From Zoogloea oryzae (GTDB taxonomy: Bacteria; Pseudomonadota; Gammaproteobacteria; Burkholderiales; Rhodocyclaceae), in assembly GCF_030161255.1 (NCBI RefSeq), contig NZ_BSPX01000114.1, forward strand, positions 1-8,569: a DNA stretch of 8,569 bases, read 5' to 3'. The stretch's first letter is position 1. Each line of letters begins with the position of its first letter. The notes beneath the pieces were generated by a model. The model did not search any database and was not told the origin of the DNA. It saw only the letters and a program-made list of their open reading frames with translations. The position numbers and the translations under genes were made by a program. This document shows positions 1 to 6,119 of the stretch, one piece after another.

Positions 1-723
1 AGCCAGGCGCTGGGCGAGGGCGTCCACATCCGGCGAGCGCCGCCCGCGCATCGACTGCCCGGCCTGCAGCGGGGTGCTGGCGCTGTGGGGCGCCGCGCCG
101 GAGTGGCTGCCGACCGCGGTGAAGCGCTCGGGGTGGCGCAGGGCCAGGGTCATGGACATCGCCCCGCCGGCCGACAGGCCGAAGGCGAACAGCGGGCCGG
201 CAATGCGCGGATGGGTAGCCACCGCGTGATCGACGATGGCCATCAGCAGCTGGGTTTCGAGCCCGACCCGGGCCTCGCTGCCGAACCAGTTCCAGCAACG
301 CTGGGGGTTGGCCTCCTGGGCCTGCTCGGGCATCAGCACCGCAAAACCGCGGGACTTGGCCGTGACCGCCGCCCGGGTGACCGCTGCAAAGGCCGCCGTG
401 TCCTGGGCGCAGCCGTGGAGGAGGAGCAGCAGCGGCAAGGGCTTGCGGGCGCTGCCGCCGGTGGGGATGAACAGCCGGTAGCGCCGCATCGCCAGCGGGC
501 CGAGGCCCCATCGGCCGTCGAACCAGCGCCCGCCGGTGATCGGCTTGGGGGCGTCGGTGGGGGTGGCGACGGCGCGGAGCATTCGCCCGGCCTGCTCGGC
601 CAGTTCGCCGCCGGACTTCATGCCCTGCTTCGCCGCGGCCTGGCCGATGCGGGTCGATTGGCGCATGCCGGCGCGGGTCATCTTGAAAAAGGCAGAAACC
701 AGCGGTGACTTGCGACGACCCAT
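1..723 (-). CDS. PHB depolymerase-family esterase (LpqC-like), 3' end beyond the window
   Basis: Alpha/beta-hydrolase of the poly-3-hydroxybutyrate depolymerase/LpqC esterase family. It probably hydrolyses PHB, its oligomers or another ester. Reading leftward from the ATG at 723, 241 codons are open to the window edge, so the C terminus (catalytic Asp and His) is not visible. Seen: an oxyanion-type LLLLLHGCAQD strand/loop at about residues 98-108, the family-typical CWNWF block at 143-147, and the lipase box G-L-S-A-G at 182-186 with Ser184 as predicted nucleophile. No secretion signal is evident. The basic N-terminal ~60 residues precede the core, as in many intracellular members. A GGGAG ribosome binding site lies 7 nt before the ATG. 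Its neighbour is a phasin, which supports a role in PHA turnover, although a terminator separates the two. Family assignment is firm; the substrate is inferred. Confidence 0.88.
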   Translation of the reverse strand, partial: MGRRKSPLVSAFFKMTRAGMRQSTRIGQAAAKQGMKSGGELAEQAGRMLRAVATPTDAPKPITGGRWFDGRWGLGPLAMRRYRLFIPTGGSARKPLPLLLLLHGCAQDTAAFAAVTRAAVTAKSRGFAVLMPEQAQEANPQRCWNWFGSEARVGLETQLLMAIVDHAVATHPRIAGPLFAFGLSAGGAMSMTLALRHPERFTAVGSHSGAAPHSASTPLQAGQSMRGRRSPDVDALAQRLA

Positions 724-790
724 CAGAGGACTCCCGAAACGCGCGCCGGCCCGATGCCGTGCTCGCCATGTTCAACCGGAACCCGCCAAT

Positions 791-816
791 GAAAAAGGCC
801 CCGAAGGGCCTCTTTC
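791..816 (-). terminator. Rho-independent terminator of the phasin gene
   Basis: Read on the minus strand, GGCCC-TTCG-GGGCC is followed directly by TTTTTC: a GC stem, the very stable UUCG tetraloop and a U-tract. It lies about 65 nt past the phasin stop codon. The outer A/T pairs make it nearly symmetrical, but the T-run quality fits minus-strand termination. It should insulate the phasin from the downstream esterase gene. Confidence 0.85.
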
Positions 817-880
817 ATCGACTGCTTTTCAGCTTCATTCCACGCCGCGGCTATGACCCCGCGGCAGACTGGCTTGATGC

Positions 881-1459
881 TCAGGCAACCTTCAGCGCGG
901 ACACGGCAGCCTTGGTGCCCTTTTCAACGCTCTCGACGGCCACTTCGGTGGCCTTCTCGACGCTGGCCTGGGCGGCAGCAGCAACCTGCTTGGCGGCCTT
1001 GGAGGCGCCTTCGTAGGCGGAGTTGGCGTTGGCCAGAGCGGTCTTCACGGCCTTGACGGCGGCTTCGGAGCCGGCCGGGGCGTTCTTGAAGAGGCCTTCC
1101 AGGGCGGTGTCGAAGTTCTTGCCCAGGGCAGCGGCTTCGGCTTCGACCAGCTTGGTCAGCTCTTCCTGGGTGTCGCCACCGATGACGGAGAGGCTACGGC
1201 CGTAGGCCACGCTCTTTTCGACGGCCGGGGTCACGGCGCCCAGGTTCAGGGCGGCCAGGGCCTTCGGGTCCTTGGCGGCGATGATGGCCTTGGAGAAGGC
1301 GACGCTGTCGTCAAAGGCGGTGCGGGCGGTGGCCAGGTTCAGGGTGGAGACGCGCTCGACGGCGGTGAACACGGCGGCAACGAAGGCGGACGCGCTGTTC
1401 AGGCCGGCTTCGGCGTTGGACTTGGCGGCGGCGGCAAGGGTTTCGGGGGTAACGGACAT
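881..1459 (-). CDS. phaP: Phasin family protein (PHA granule-associated)
   Basis: A 192-aa Ala/Lys/Glu-rich, all-helical amphipathic protein with no Trp or Cys. It has the classic phasin layout: an N-terminal segment rich in small residues, a central block around residues 60-95 (AAKDPKALAALN, then VEKSVAYGRSL), and a long C-terminal helix of repeating AAK/VEKA units suited to a coiled coil or granule-surface helix. Phasins coat polyhydroxyalkanoate granules and control their size and number. The start is set by a strong AGGAG box (1466-1470) 6 nt before the ATG. The gene is monocistronic: the inverted repeat region at 1524-1568 lies upstream and a UUCG terminator downstream. Phasins are usually abundant and repressed by PhaR. 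The family call is secure, while assignment to a particular PhaP paralogue is not possible here. Confidence 0.93.
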   Translation of the reverse strand: MSVTPETLAAAAKSNAEAGLNSASAFVAAVFTAVERVSTLNLATARTAFDDSVAFSKAIIAAKDPKALAALNLGAVTPAVEKSVAYGRSLSVIGGDTQEELTKLVEAEAAALGKNFDTALEGLFKNAPAGSEAAVKAVKTALANANSAYEGASKAAKQVAAAAQASVEKATEVAVESVEKGTKAAVSALKVA

Positions 1460-1523
1460 GATGATCTCCTCAAGTTTGGGTTGGGCTTGCGATCACCGAA
1501 CTGATTTCGGTATGGCTTCATGT

Positions 1524-1568
1524 TGCACCGCAGCAAAAACTTTTGCAAGCACTTTTTGTTGCGGTGCA
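1524..1568 (-). promoter_or_regulatory. Nested inverted repeat upstream of the phasin gene (candidate PhaR-type operator)
   Basis: Arms TGCACCGCAGCAAAAA (1524-1539) and TTTTTGTTGCGGTGCA (1553-1568) are inverted copies matching at 15 of 16 positions. A second palindrome, GCAAAA-AC-TTTTGC (1533-1546), overlaps the left arm. The block is AT-rich compared with its surroundings and sits 65-109 nt before the phasin ATG, where a promoter/operator belongs. TGC/GCA-rich sites are typical of the PhaR repressor known for PHA genes, but the regulator assignment is inference. A minus-strand TTGCAA (1548-1543) followed after 17 nt by CAACAT is a weak -35/-10 candidate. Confidence 0.55.
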
Positions 1569-1605
1569 CAAAATATTTTCAGCCGCCCGAAAAACCCCTC
1601 ATCCG

Positions 1606-1926
1606 CTACTCCGCCAGCAGCTCGTCGCGCAGCTTGCGCAGGCCCTCCGGCATGGTCAGGGTGGTCATGTCCCAGCCCTCGGCAGCCAGCACGTCCACGA
1701 GGCAGGCTTCCATCTCGGCGTGGGTCTTCTGCACGGATTCCATGATCCGGGCGTGGACGCCGAAATCTTCGGTGCGCATCGCCCGGCAGCTGGTCTGGTA
1801 GCGGAACAGCTCGCGCAGACCGAGGATGTGCTGGGCCACCTGGCCGGGGCAGGCGCACTGGTAAATCATCGCCTGGTCGATGATATGGGCGAGTTGTGAA
1901 TTGTCGAAGACAACGGTCAGATCCAT
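1606..1926 (-). CDS. Uncharacterised 106-aa cysteine-containing protein
   Basis: I do not recognise a named family. The protein is soluble, mixed-charge and mostly helical, with no signal peptide or membrane segment. It has four cysteines (24, 26, 47, 75). The first pair forms a YQCACP motif, and Cys47 follows an LFRYQ segment. The C terminus is a charged helix (LRKLRDELLAE). The start was chosen at the ATG at 1926, not the in-frame ATG 57 nt upstream, because AAGGAG (1934-1939) stands 7 nt before it. The SD overlaps the end of the flavin-reductase-like gene, whose stop lies only 4 nt upstream, so translational coupling is likely. The Cys arrangement could bind a metal or form a disulfide, but that is speculation. 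The pairing with a flavin-binding protein suggests a redox context. Confidence 0.8.
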   Translation of the reverse strand: MDLTVVFDNSQLAHIIDQAMIYQCACPGQVAQHILGLRELFRYQTSCRAMRTEDFGVHARIMESVQKTHAEMEACLVDVLAAEGWDMTTLTMPEGLRKLRDELLAE

Positions 1927-1930
1927 CCCA

Positions 1931-2506
1931 TCACTCCTTGGCGTCGAAGGCTTCGCCGGTCGAGAAGAACGCGCCGCCGGCAATGTAGTGAAGACTGCGC
2001 AGCGCGTCGCCGCCAGATTCGAAATGCCAGCGCCCGTCGGAATACACCGCCGGATCGGCCCAGGCGGCCACCACCTCGCCGAGGAAGAGATCGTAGGTGC
2101 GCTGGATGTGGGGCTCGTCGATCACCCGGCATTCGAGCCAGCCGATGCAGCCGGTGGGCAGCGCCGCCGCCACCTTCGAGGCCGGCAGCACATCCAGCCC
2201 GAGGGCGGCAAACTTGTCCCCGTCCGGGCAATCCCGGCCGGACTGCGAGCCCGCCGCCACCACCTTGTCGGCGATCGCCCGCGTTGGCACCGCCAGCACG
2301 AACTCGCCGGAGGCGTCGATCAGCTCGCGACTGAAGGTGCTGCGGTCGATCACCACCGCCACCTTGGGCGGGTCGAAATCCACCGGCATGCTCCACGAGG
2401 CCGCCATCACGTTGCGCCGGCCGCCGTGGGCCGACGACACCAGCACGGTGGGGCCGTGGTTGAGGAGACGATAGGACTCGGGCAGGGGGACGGGGGTGGG
2501 GGTCAT
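1931..2506 (-). CDS. Flavin reductase-like (FMN-binding split barrel) protein
   Basis: A 191-aa protein matching the flavin reductase-like/DIM6-NTAB fold. Landmarks: an N-terminal strand with PTVLVSSAHGGRRNVMAASW (about residues 19-38), the PVDFDPPKVAVVI block (41-53) followed by STFSRELI, which family members use around the flavin phosphate and isoalloxazine, a central FVLAVPT strand (69-75), and a C-terminal LHYIAGGAFFSTGE segment that resembles the usual family end. Such proteins bind FMN and many reduce flavin with NAD(P)H, but the exact reaction of this one is unknown. The ATG has only a weak GGCGG before it, and the next in-frame Met is at residue 34, inside the conserved core, so the upstream start is kept. 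It heads a two-gene unit with the 106-aa Cys protein and has its own -10 box. Confidence 0.86.
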   Translation of the reverse strand: MTPTPVPLPESYRLLNHGPTVLVSSAHGGRRNVMAASWSMPVDFDPPKVAVVIDRSTFSRELIDASGEFVLAVPTRAIADKVVAAGSQSGRDCPDGDKFAALGLDVLPASKVAAALPTGCIGWLECRVIDEPHIQRTYDLFLGEVVAAWADPAVYSDGRWHFESGGDALRSLHYIAGGAFFSTGEAFDAKE

Positions 2507-2536
2507 GGGGGCCGCCGTGCGTTTGGACAGGCGCCC

Positions 2537-2542
2537 ATTCTA
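2537..2542 (-). promoter_or_regulatory. Putative -10 box for the flavin-reductase-like gene
   Basis: On the minus strand TAGAAT matches the sigma-70 -10 consensus at 5 of 6 positions. It would start transcription near 2530, giving a leader of about 24 nt. No convincing -35 is seen (CCGAAA at 17-nt spacing), so this may need an activator or be weak. It lies in the 90-bp gap after the AdoMet decarboxylase gene, so the downstream pair could also be reached by read-through from the large operon. Confidence 0.4.
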
Positions 2543-2596
2543 AATGAGTCGACGGGCCGTTTCGGCACCACGCAGCCCATGCGGGCCACCGGCGTA

Positions 2597-2947
2597 TCAG
2601 CCCCGCGCCACGTCCCGTCGCACGCAGCTCGCCGGAGCCAGCGCGGCCTCGATCACGTCCACCGCCAGCTCGGGCCGGGCGCTGCCGCACATGAAGACAT
2701 CCACCGCCGCAAAGCCGTGCTCGGGCCAGGTGTGGATGCTGAGGTGGGATTCGGCCAGCAGCAGCACGCCGGTGACGCCGAGGCCGGGGCCGAAGGGGTG
2801 GAAGTGACCACCGAGCACGGTGCCGCCGGCGGCGCGGGCGGCATCGCGGAGCAGGGTTTCGAGGGCGGTGGCATCGGCGAGGCGATGGGCGGCGACGCCG
2901 GTGAGATCGGCCAGCAGGTGGCGGCCACGGGGCAGGTGGGCGCTCAC
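2597..2947 (-). CDS. speH: S-adenosylmethionine decarboxylase proenzyme, class 1B
   Basis: A 116-aa pyruvoyl-dependent enzyme that converts AdoMet to decarboxylated AdoMet, the aminopropyl donor for spermidine synthesis. The proenzyme self-cleaves before the Ser of LLLAESHLSIHTWPE. Ser67 (pyruvoyl precursor), His72 and Cys87 (FMCG) have the same spacing as Ser63, His68 and Cys83 of the Thermotoga enzyme. The N-terminal GRHLLADLTGV and the central GGHFHPFGPGLGVTGV are also family-typical. Length fits the short archaeal/Gram-positive type (also called speD), not the longer E. coli type. The start is GTG, its bases shared with the preceding gene's stop (GTGA). The GGAGG at 2957-2961 supports it, and no ATG is available before the conserved core. 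It is the last gene of the DUF350-SPFH-DUF4178 operon; its partner aminopropyltransferase lies on the opposite strand at 6120. Confidence 0.95.
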   Translation of the reverse strand: MSAHLPRGRHLLADLTGVAAHRLADATALETLLRDAARAAGGTVLGGHFHPFGPGLGVTGVLLLAESHLSIHTWPEHGFAAVDVFMCGSARPELAVDVIEAALAPASCVRRDVARG

Positions 2948-3105
2948 TTGTGGCCGCCTCCGCCGGACGACCAGCTGCCACCACCGGACGAGCCGCCGCC
3001 CCAGCTGCTGCTGCCGTGGCCGCTACTGGAGTGGTCGCTGAAATTGATGAGGGTGACGACCGCGACGATCAGCGTGGCGTAGATGATGTAGCCGATGCGA
3101 CTCAT
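2944..3105 (-). CDS. 53-aa Gly/Ser-rich single-helix membrane microprotein
   Basis: A small gene that length-based gene calling could miss. It begins with a short basic start (MSRIG), then one hydrophobic helix (residues 6-21, YIIYATLIVAVVTLIN). From residue 28 it has a low-complexity tail of Gly and Ser with two Trp (WGGGSSGGGSW and SSGGGGHK), ending in Lys. The ATG overlaps the DUF4178 stop as ATGA (3105-3102) and its own TGA overlaps the AdoMet decarboxylase GTG. A GGTGA box (3112-3116) stands 6 nt before the ATG. The perfect packing between two real genes is strong evidence that it is translated. The helix plus Gly/Ser-rich tail predicts a small anchored peptide. Function unknown; a structural partner of the SPFH/DUF350 membrane proteins is inference. 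Confidence 0.82.
   Translation of the reverse strand: MSRIGYIIYATLIVAVVTLINFSDHSSSGHGSSSWGGGSSGGGSWSSGGGGHK
2957..2961 (-). promoter_or_regulatory. Ribosome binding site deciding the GTG start of AdoMet decarboxylase
   Basis: GGAGG on the minus strand, embedded in the Gly-rich codons of the microprotein gene, 9 nt before the GTG at 2947. The site is inside the upstream reading frame, so initiation is probably coupled to translation of the microprotein. Confidence 0.6.
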
Positions 3106-4586
3106 GAATCGTCACCAAACTCATCGCTGAACAGCGGCACCCACAACAGCACGAGGGCCAGCACCACGAGCCCCATCACGCCGCTGCCACGGCCGAACAT
3201 GGCGATGGGCAGGTTGAGGAGGAGGAGCACCGCAGAGGCGATGAAGGCCGGCCCGTAAAGGGCCTCGCGGGAGATCGTCGCAGCCGGCGCCGGCTGCGCT
3301 GCCGCAGCGATGGCCGCACTGGCCAGGGCCGGCTTGCCGAACCACGCGCCGATGCTGGCCGCCGTGACGCGCTGGGCCAGCGACCAGCTGATCTCGGCCG
3401 GCGTGCGTTCGCTGGTGAGGGTGCCGCGGCTGCCGACGTATTCGGTGACGCTGACCCGATCGCCCACCTTCACCTGCCAGTTGAAGGCGCCGGCGGCGTA
3501 GGTGACCTCGGCGGTGTAGCTGTCCATGCGGGTGTAGGCCGCGTCGGCGAGGCGCACGGCGCTGGCCGAGACGGACTCGGGAAATACGTCAACCACCTTG
3601 ACCTTATCCCAACCCGAGGCGGATTCGACCAGCCACAGAAAGCCGGCCGTCTCGCTGAAGAGCAGATATTCGGTCCATATCTCGCCGCTGCCGGTGGTGC
3701 GCCGGCGCATCAGGCCGATGAGGGCGTAGCGGGCACCGTCGATGGTGGCGGCGTCGCCCAGCGCCAGGGTGGTGTGGACCAGGGCTTCGCGGCGGACGGC
3801 CTGCATCACCTCGACGGTGCCGGTGCTGGCGTCGGATACCGTGCCGCAGGCCGGGCAGTTGAGGTGCGCCGCCACCGCCGGGCGCCAGCTGATCGAGGCG
3901 CCGCAGGCGGGGCATTCGAGGCTCGCCGCCTTGCCCGGCAGCTTGCCGGCGCTGGCGGCGATCTCGGTGGGGCTGCGCAGCAGCTGGCACTTGAGGTCGG
4001 CCAGGGTTACCGCCTTGCCGGCGTAGCGGCGCGGGGTGTCGCCCTCGGAGTAATCCAGGGTGAGGAAGCGGTGGGCCTGGCGGTAGTCGGCCACCTTGGC
4101 CTCCCAGCCAGCGCCCACGCGGATGGGCAGCTCGCCCTCGCCGCCGGTGCAGCGGGCGGTGCGGATATCCGACGCGGCGTAGCTCACCTCGTCCCAGCGA
4201 TACAGCCCGCCCGGGACGATCTGGCCGAAGGGCGGCGCGTCGGTGGCGAGGCCGGTGTCGAGGGTGACGGCGTACTGCCCGGAGGCGTCCGACAGCCAGC
4301 CGGTGCCGCCGTCGTCGAAGAGGATGTACCACTCGTTCCAGAAGCCCGCGTCGTAGCGCAGCTGGATGCGCCCCACCACGCCGAAGCGCCGCCCGGCGTA
4401 GATGCCGGAGGTGGTGATGCGGATGGGCGAGTAGTCCTCCAGCGTGGCCGACATCTTGCCTGCGTCGCGCACCGCCTCGCCGTCGCGCAGCAGGGTGCTG
4501 CGGCAGTACTCGCACACCGCCATCGCCGAGGTGGGCGAGCGGAAGGTGACTTCGGCCCCGCAACTGGGGCAGGCGAGCTTGAACAC
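3102..4586 (-). CDS. DUF4178 protein: double zinc ribbon, duplicated domain, C-terminal membrane hairpin
   Basis: A 494-aa protein built as two similar halves. Half one: zinc ribbon Cys6/Cys9/Cys25/Cys28, then a DUF4178-like beta domain (about 50-190) with the WNEWYILFDD core at 83-92. Half two: zinc ribbon Cys225/Cys228/Cys244/Cys247, then a second such domain (about 265-405) with IWTEYLLFSE at 303-312. An Ala/Pro linker (about 420-437) leads to two hydrophobic segments (444-464 and 468-486), so the soluble part is probably tethered to the membrane in the cytoplasm. The start is GTG, only five residues before the first zinc Cys, and the SD is poor. The SPFH gene stops 19 nt upstream; the microprotein ATG overlaps its stop. 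DUF4178 has no established function to my knowledge. The architecture suggests a protein- or nucleic-acid-binding adaptor. Confidence 0.88.
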   Translation of the reverse strand: MFKLACPSCGAEVTFRSPTSAMAVCEYCRSTLLRDGEAVRDAGKMSATLEDYSPIRITTSGIYAGRRFGVVGRIQLRYDAGFWNEWYILFDDGGTGWLSDASGQYAVTLDTGLATDAPPFGQIVPGGLYRWDEVSYAASDIRTARCTGGEGELPIRVGAGWEAKVADYRQAHRFLTLDYSEGDTPRRYAGKAVTLADLKCQLLRSPTEIAASAGKLPGKAASLECPACGASISWRPAVAAHLNCPACGTVSDASTGTVEVMQAVRREALVHTTLALGDAATIDGARYALIGLMRRRTTGSGEIWTEYLLFSETAGFLWLVESASGWDKVKVVDVFPESVSASAVRLADAAYTRMDSYTAEVTYAAGAFNWQVKVGDRVSVTEYVGSRGTLTSERTPAEISWSLAQRVTAASIGAWFGKPALASAAIAAAAQPAPAATISREALYGPAFIASAVLLLLNLPIAMFGRGSGVMGLVVLALVLLWVPLFSDEFGDDS

Positions 4587-4605
4587 GGTCAGGGCAGGCG
4601 GTGGA

Positions 4606-5622
4606 TCAGCCGATCAGCTTTTTCAGGATCTCGGCCTTCGCCGAATCGTAGTCGGCCTGGGTGACGAGGCCCTTGTCGAGGAGCGCCTTGAGCTTGGCGA
4701 GGCGCGCTTCGGGGTCGTCGGCGGCCGGCGCAGCAACAGGCACCGGAGCAGTAGCCGGCGCCTGGCCACCGCGCAGCGCGTCCATCATCACCTGGCCCAT
4801 GCCCACACCTGCCGCCAGCCCTGCCCCCACGCCGGCGATGCCGCCTTCGTTCTGGGCCGCCAGAGGCATCGAACTCGCCACCTGGTACTGGGTGTACCTG
4901 CCCATGTCGCCCACCATGCCCATGGAGATGCGGGTGTCGATGGCCTTTTGCAGCTCTTCGGGCAGCGAGATGTTCTCGACCGCGAAGTTGTCGAGCGCGA
5001 GGCCGTAGCGCTCGAAGGTGGGCAGCATCGCCTCGCGCATCTTGTCGGCCAGCAGAATCTGGTTGGCGGCCATGTCGAGGAAGGGCAGCTCGGAGCCGCC
5101 GAGGGTGGCGCTCATGGTGGCAACGACGAGGTTGCGCAGCTGCTGCTCCAGCTCGTCGACGGTGTAGCTCGCCCGAGTGCCGCTGATCTCGGTGAAGAAG
5201 TGCTTCGGATCGACCAGCTTGTACGAATACATGCCGAAGGCGCGCAGCCGCACCATCCCGAAATCCTTGTCGCGGATGGTGATGGGCTGCGGTGTGCCCC
5301 ACTTGCGGCCCAGCTGCAGCCGGGTGCTGAAGAAGTACACGTCCGACTTGAAGGGCGACTCGAAGAGCTTGTCCCAGTTCTTGAGGTTGGTGAGCAGCGG
5401 GATGGTCTGGGTGGTGAGCGTGTAGCGCCCCGGCCCGAAGACATCGGCCACCTTGCCCTCATTGACGAACACCGCCATCTGCGAATCCCGCACGGTGAGG
5501 CTGGCGCCGTACTGGATCTCGAAATCTTCCATCGGGTAACGCCAGGCCAGCGTGCCGTCGGAATCCTCGTTCCACTGGAGGACGTCGATGAACTGCTTCT
5601 TGATGAATGATCCGAGGCTCAT
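4606..5622 (-). CDS. SPFH/virion-core-like (YdjI-type) protein with C-terminal SHOCT domain
   Basis: A 338-aa protein. Residues 1-20 (MSLGSFIKKQFIDVLQWNED) match the typical opening of the B. subtilis YdjI-like branch of SPFH/band-7 proteins. The SPFH core follows (about 25-240): QMAVFVNEGKV, FGPGRYTL, and a central coiled region with YTVDELEQQLRN and MREAMLPTFERYGLALDNFAVENISLP. A Gly/Ala/Met-rich linker (about 260-300) leads to a SHOCT motif (about 303-338, EARLAKLKALLDKGLVTQADYD), a short module common at the ends of membrane-associated oligomers. No classical transmembrane helix is seen, so attachment is probably peripheral or through partners. The ATG at 5622 is preferred to an in-frame ATG 114 nt upstream because AGGAGA (5626-5631) is well placed and family similarity begins there. 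It starts 28 nt after the DUF350 stop. Probable role: scaffold of the membrane complex (inference). Confidence 0.92.
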   Translation of the reverse strand: MSLGSFIKKQFIDVLQWNEDSDGTLAWRYPMEDFEIQYGASLTVRDSQMAVFVNEGKVADVFGPGRYTLTTQTIPLLTNLKNWDKLFESPFKSDVYFFSTRLQLGRKWGTPQPITIRDKDFGMVRLRAFGMYSYKLVDPKHFFTEISGTRASYTVDELEQQLRNLVVATMSATLGGSELPFLDMAANQILLADKMREAMLPTFERYGLALDNFAVENISLPEELQKAIDTRISMGMVGDMGRYTQYQVASSMPLAAQNEGGIAGVGAGLAAGVGMGQVMMDALRGGQAPATAPVPVAAPAADDPEARLAKLKALLDKGLVTQADYDSAKAEILKKLIG

Positions 5623-5650
5623 GGTTTCTCCTGCTGGATGAAAGGCGGTT

Positions 5651-6037
5651 TCAGGACATGCACGCCGCGTTGATGATGCCGACCACCAGCGACAGGATGC
5701 CGGCGGTGGCGCCGGCGGCCACGTTGTTGCCGGCAAGCTGGTCGGGCAGCCGCGGGAAGGCCCGGGCGAGCACCGCGTAGGTGACGACCTGCACCGTGAG
5801 GCCGGCGACGCACCACATCATGAACAGCGGATAGCTGTCGTTGTGGAGGATGCTCGACGCGACGGTAAGCGAGAAGCCGATCACCGCGCCGCCCAGCGAC
5901 AGGGCCGGCGCCACGAAGCCCTGGCGGATCAGCGCCAGCTCGTGGAAGGGCGTGACCGCCATGTAGATGCCGGCGAACGCGGCAACCATCGCGAGGCCCG
6001 AAATGAGGTGCAGGAAGTAACTGATCAGCGCGTCCAT
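5651..6037 (-). CDS. DUF350 family integral membrane protein
   Basis: A 128-aa protein with four predicted helices (about 6-27, 40-62, 72-92, 107-126). The DUF350 hallmark is present: a TPFHELALIRQG turn after helix 1, leading into FVAPALSLGGAVIGFSLTVASS, followed by a third helix with WCVAGLTVQ. E. coli YjfL belongs to this family, whose molecular function is not established; its polar residues within helices have suggested a channel or carrier. The ATG at 6037 is preferred over the in-frame ATG at 6067: family members begin just before helix 1, the extra ten residues are unlike the family, and the upstream ATG would sit in the putative -10 region. First gene of the minus-strand operon, divergent from the spermidine synthase gene. 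Confidence 0.85.
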   Translation of the reverse strand: MDALISYFLHLISGLAMVAAFAGIYMAVTPFHELALIRQGFVAPALSLGGAVIGFSLTVASSILHNDSYPLFMMWCVAGLTVQVVTYAVLARAFPRLPDQLAGNNVAAGATAGILSLVVGIINAACMS

Positions 6038-6119
6038 GGCCCGAGTCCGAATCTGCAAGCGGGGCATTTAGCCAGCATTTCTGATGCCCGGCAAGCGCAT
6101 TCCGGGTAGAGTCCGCGCC
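6038..6119. promoter_or_regulatory. Divergent promoter region between the DUF350 operon and the spermidine synthase operon
   Basis: This 82-bp gap must hold both promoters. Minus strand: TTGCCG (6094-6089), 17-nt spacer, CTAAAT (6071-6066), start near 6059, about 22 nt before the DUF350 ATG; only a moderate match. Plus strand: TAGAGT (6107-6112) is a -10-like box, but it would give a nearly leaderless mRNA and overlaps the SD-like GGGTAGAG. An inverted pair GGGCAT (6062-6067)/ATGCCC (6084-6089) and three GCATT copies at 6064, 6075 and 6097 (11- and 22-bp steps) could be a shared operator. The region is established by gene layout; the boxes are weak. Confidence 0.4.

Noticed and set aside
1927..1983. 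N-terminal extension of the 106-aa Cys protein
   Set aside because: It would overlap the flavin-reductase-like gene; the AAGGAG box clearly marks the ATG at 1926.
2572..2590. Possible terminator hairpin (GCCC-GCAT-GGGC) after the AdoMet decarboxylase gene
   Set aside because: The stem is only four base pairs and no T-run follows on the minus strand.
1880..3082. 400-codon plus-strand open frame across the flavin reductase and AdoMet decarboxylase genes
   Set aside because: Low-complexity His/Gly/Arg translation, antisense to several well-supported genes; no family features.
3604..4563. 319-codon minus-strand open frame within the DUF4178 gene
   Set aside because: Arg/His/Pro-rich out-of-frame translation of the DUF4178 gene, which has the zinc ribbons in its own frame.
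4444..5610. 388-codon plus-strand open frame opposite the SPFH gene
   Set aside because: Antisense shadow of a confidently identified SPFH-SHOCT protein.
5623..5736. N-terminal extension of the SPFH protein to an upstream in-frame ATG
   Set aside because: The extra 38 residues overlap the DUF350 end, lack family similarity, and the internal ATG has a good AGGAGA box.
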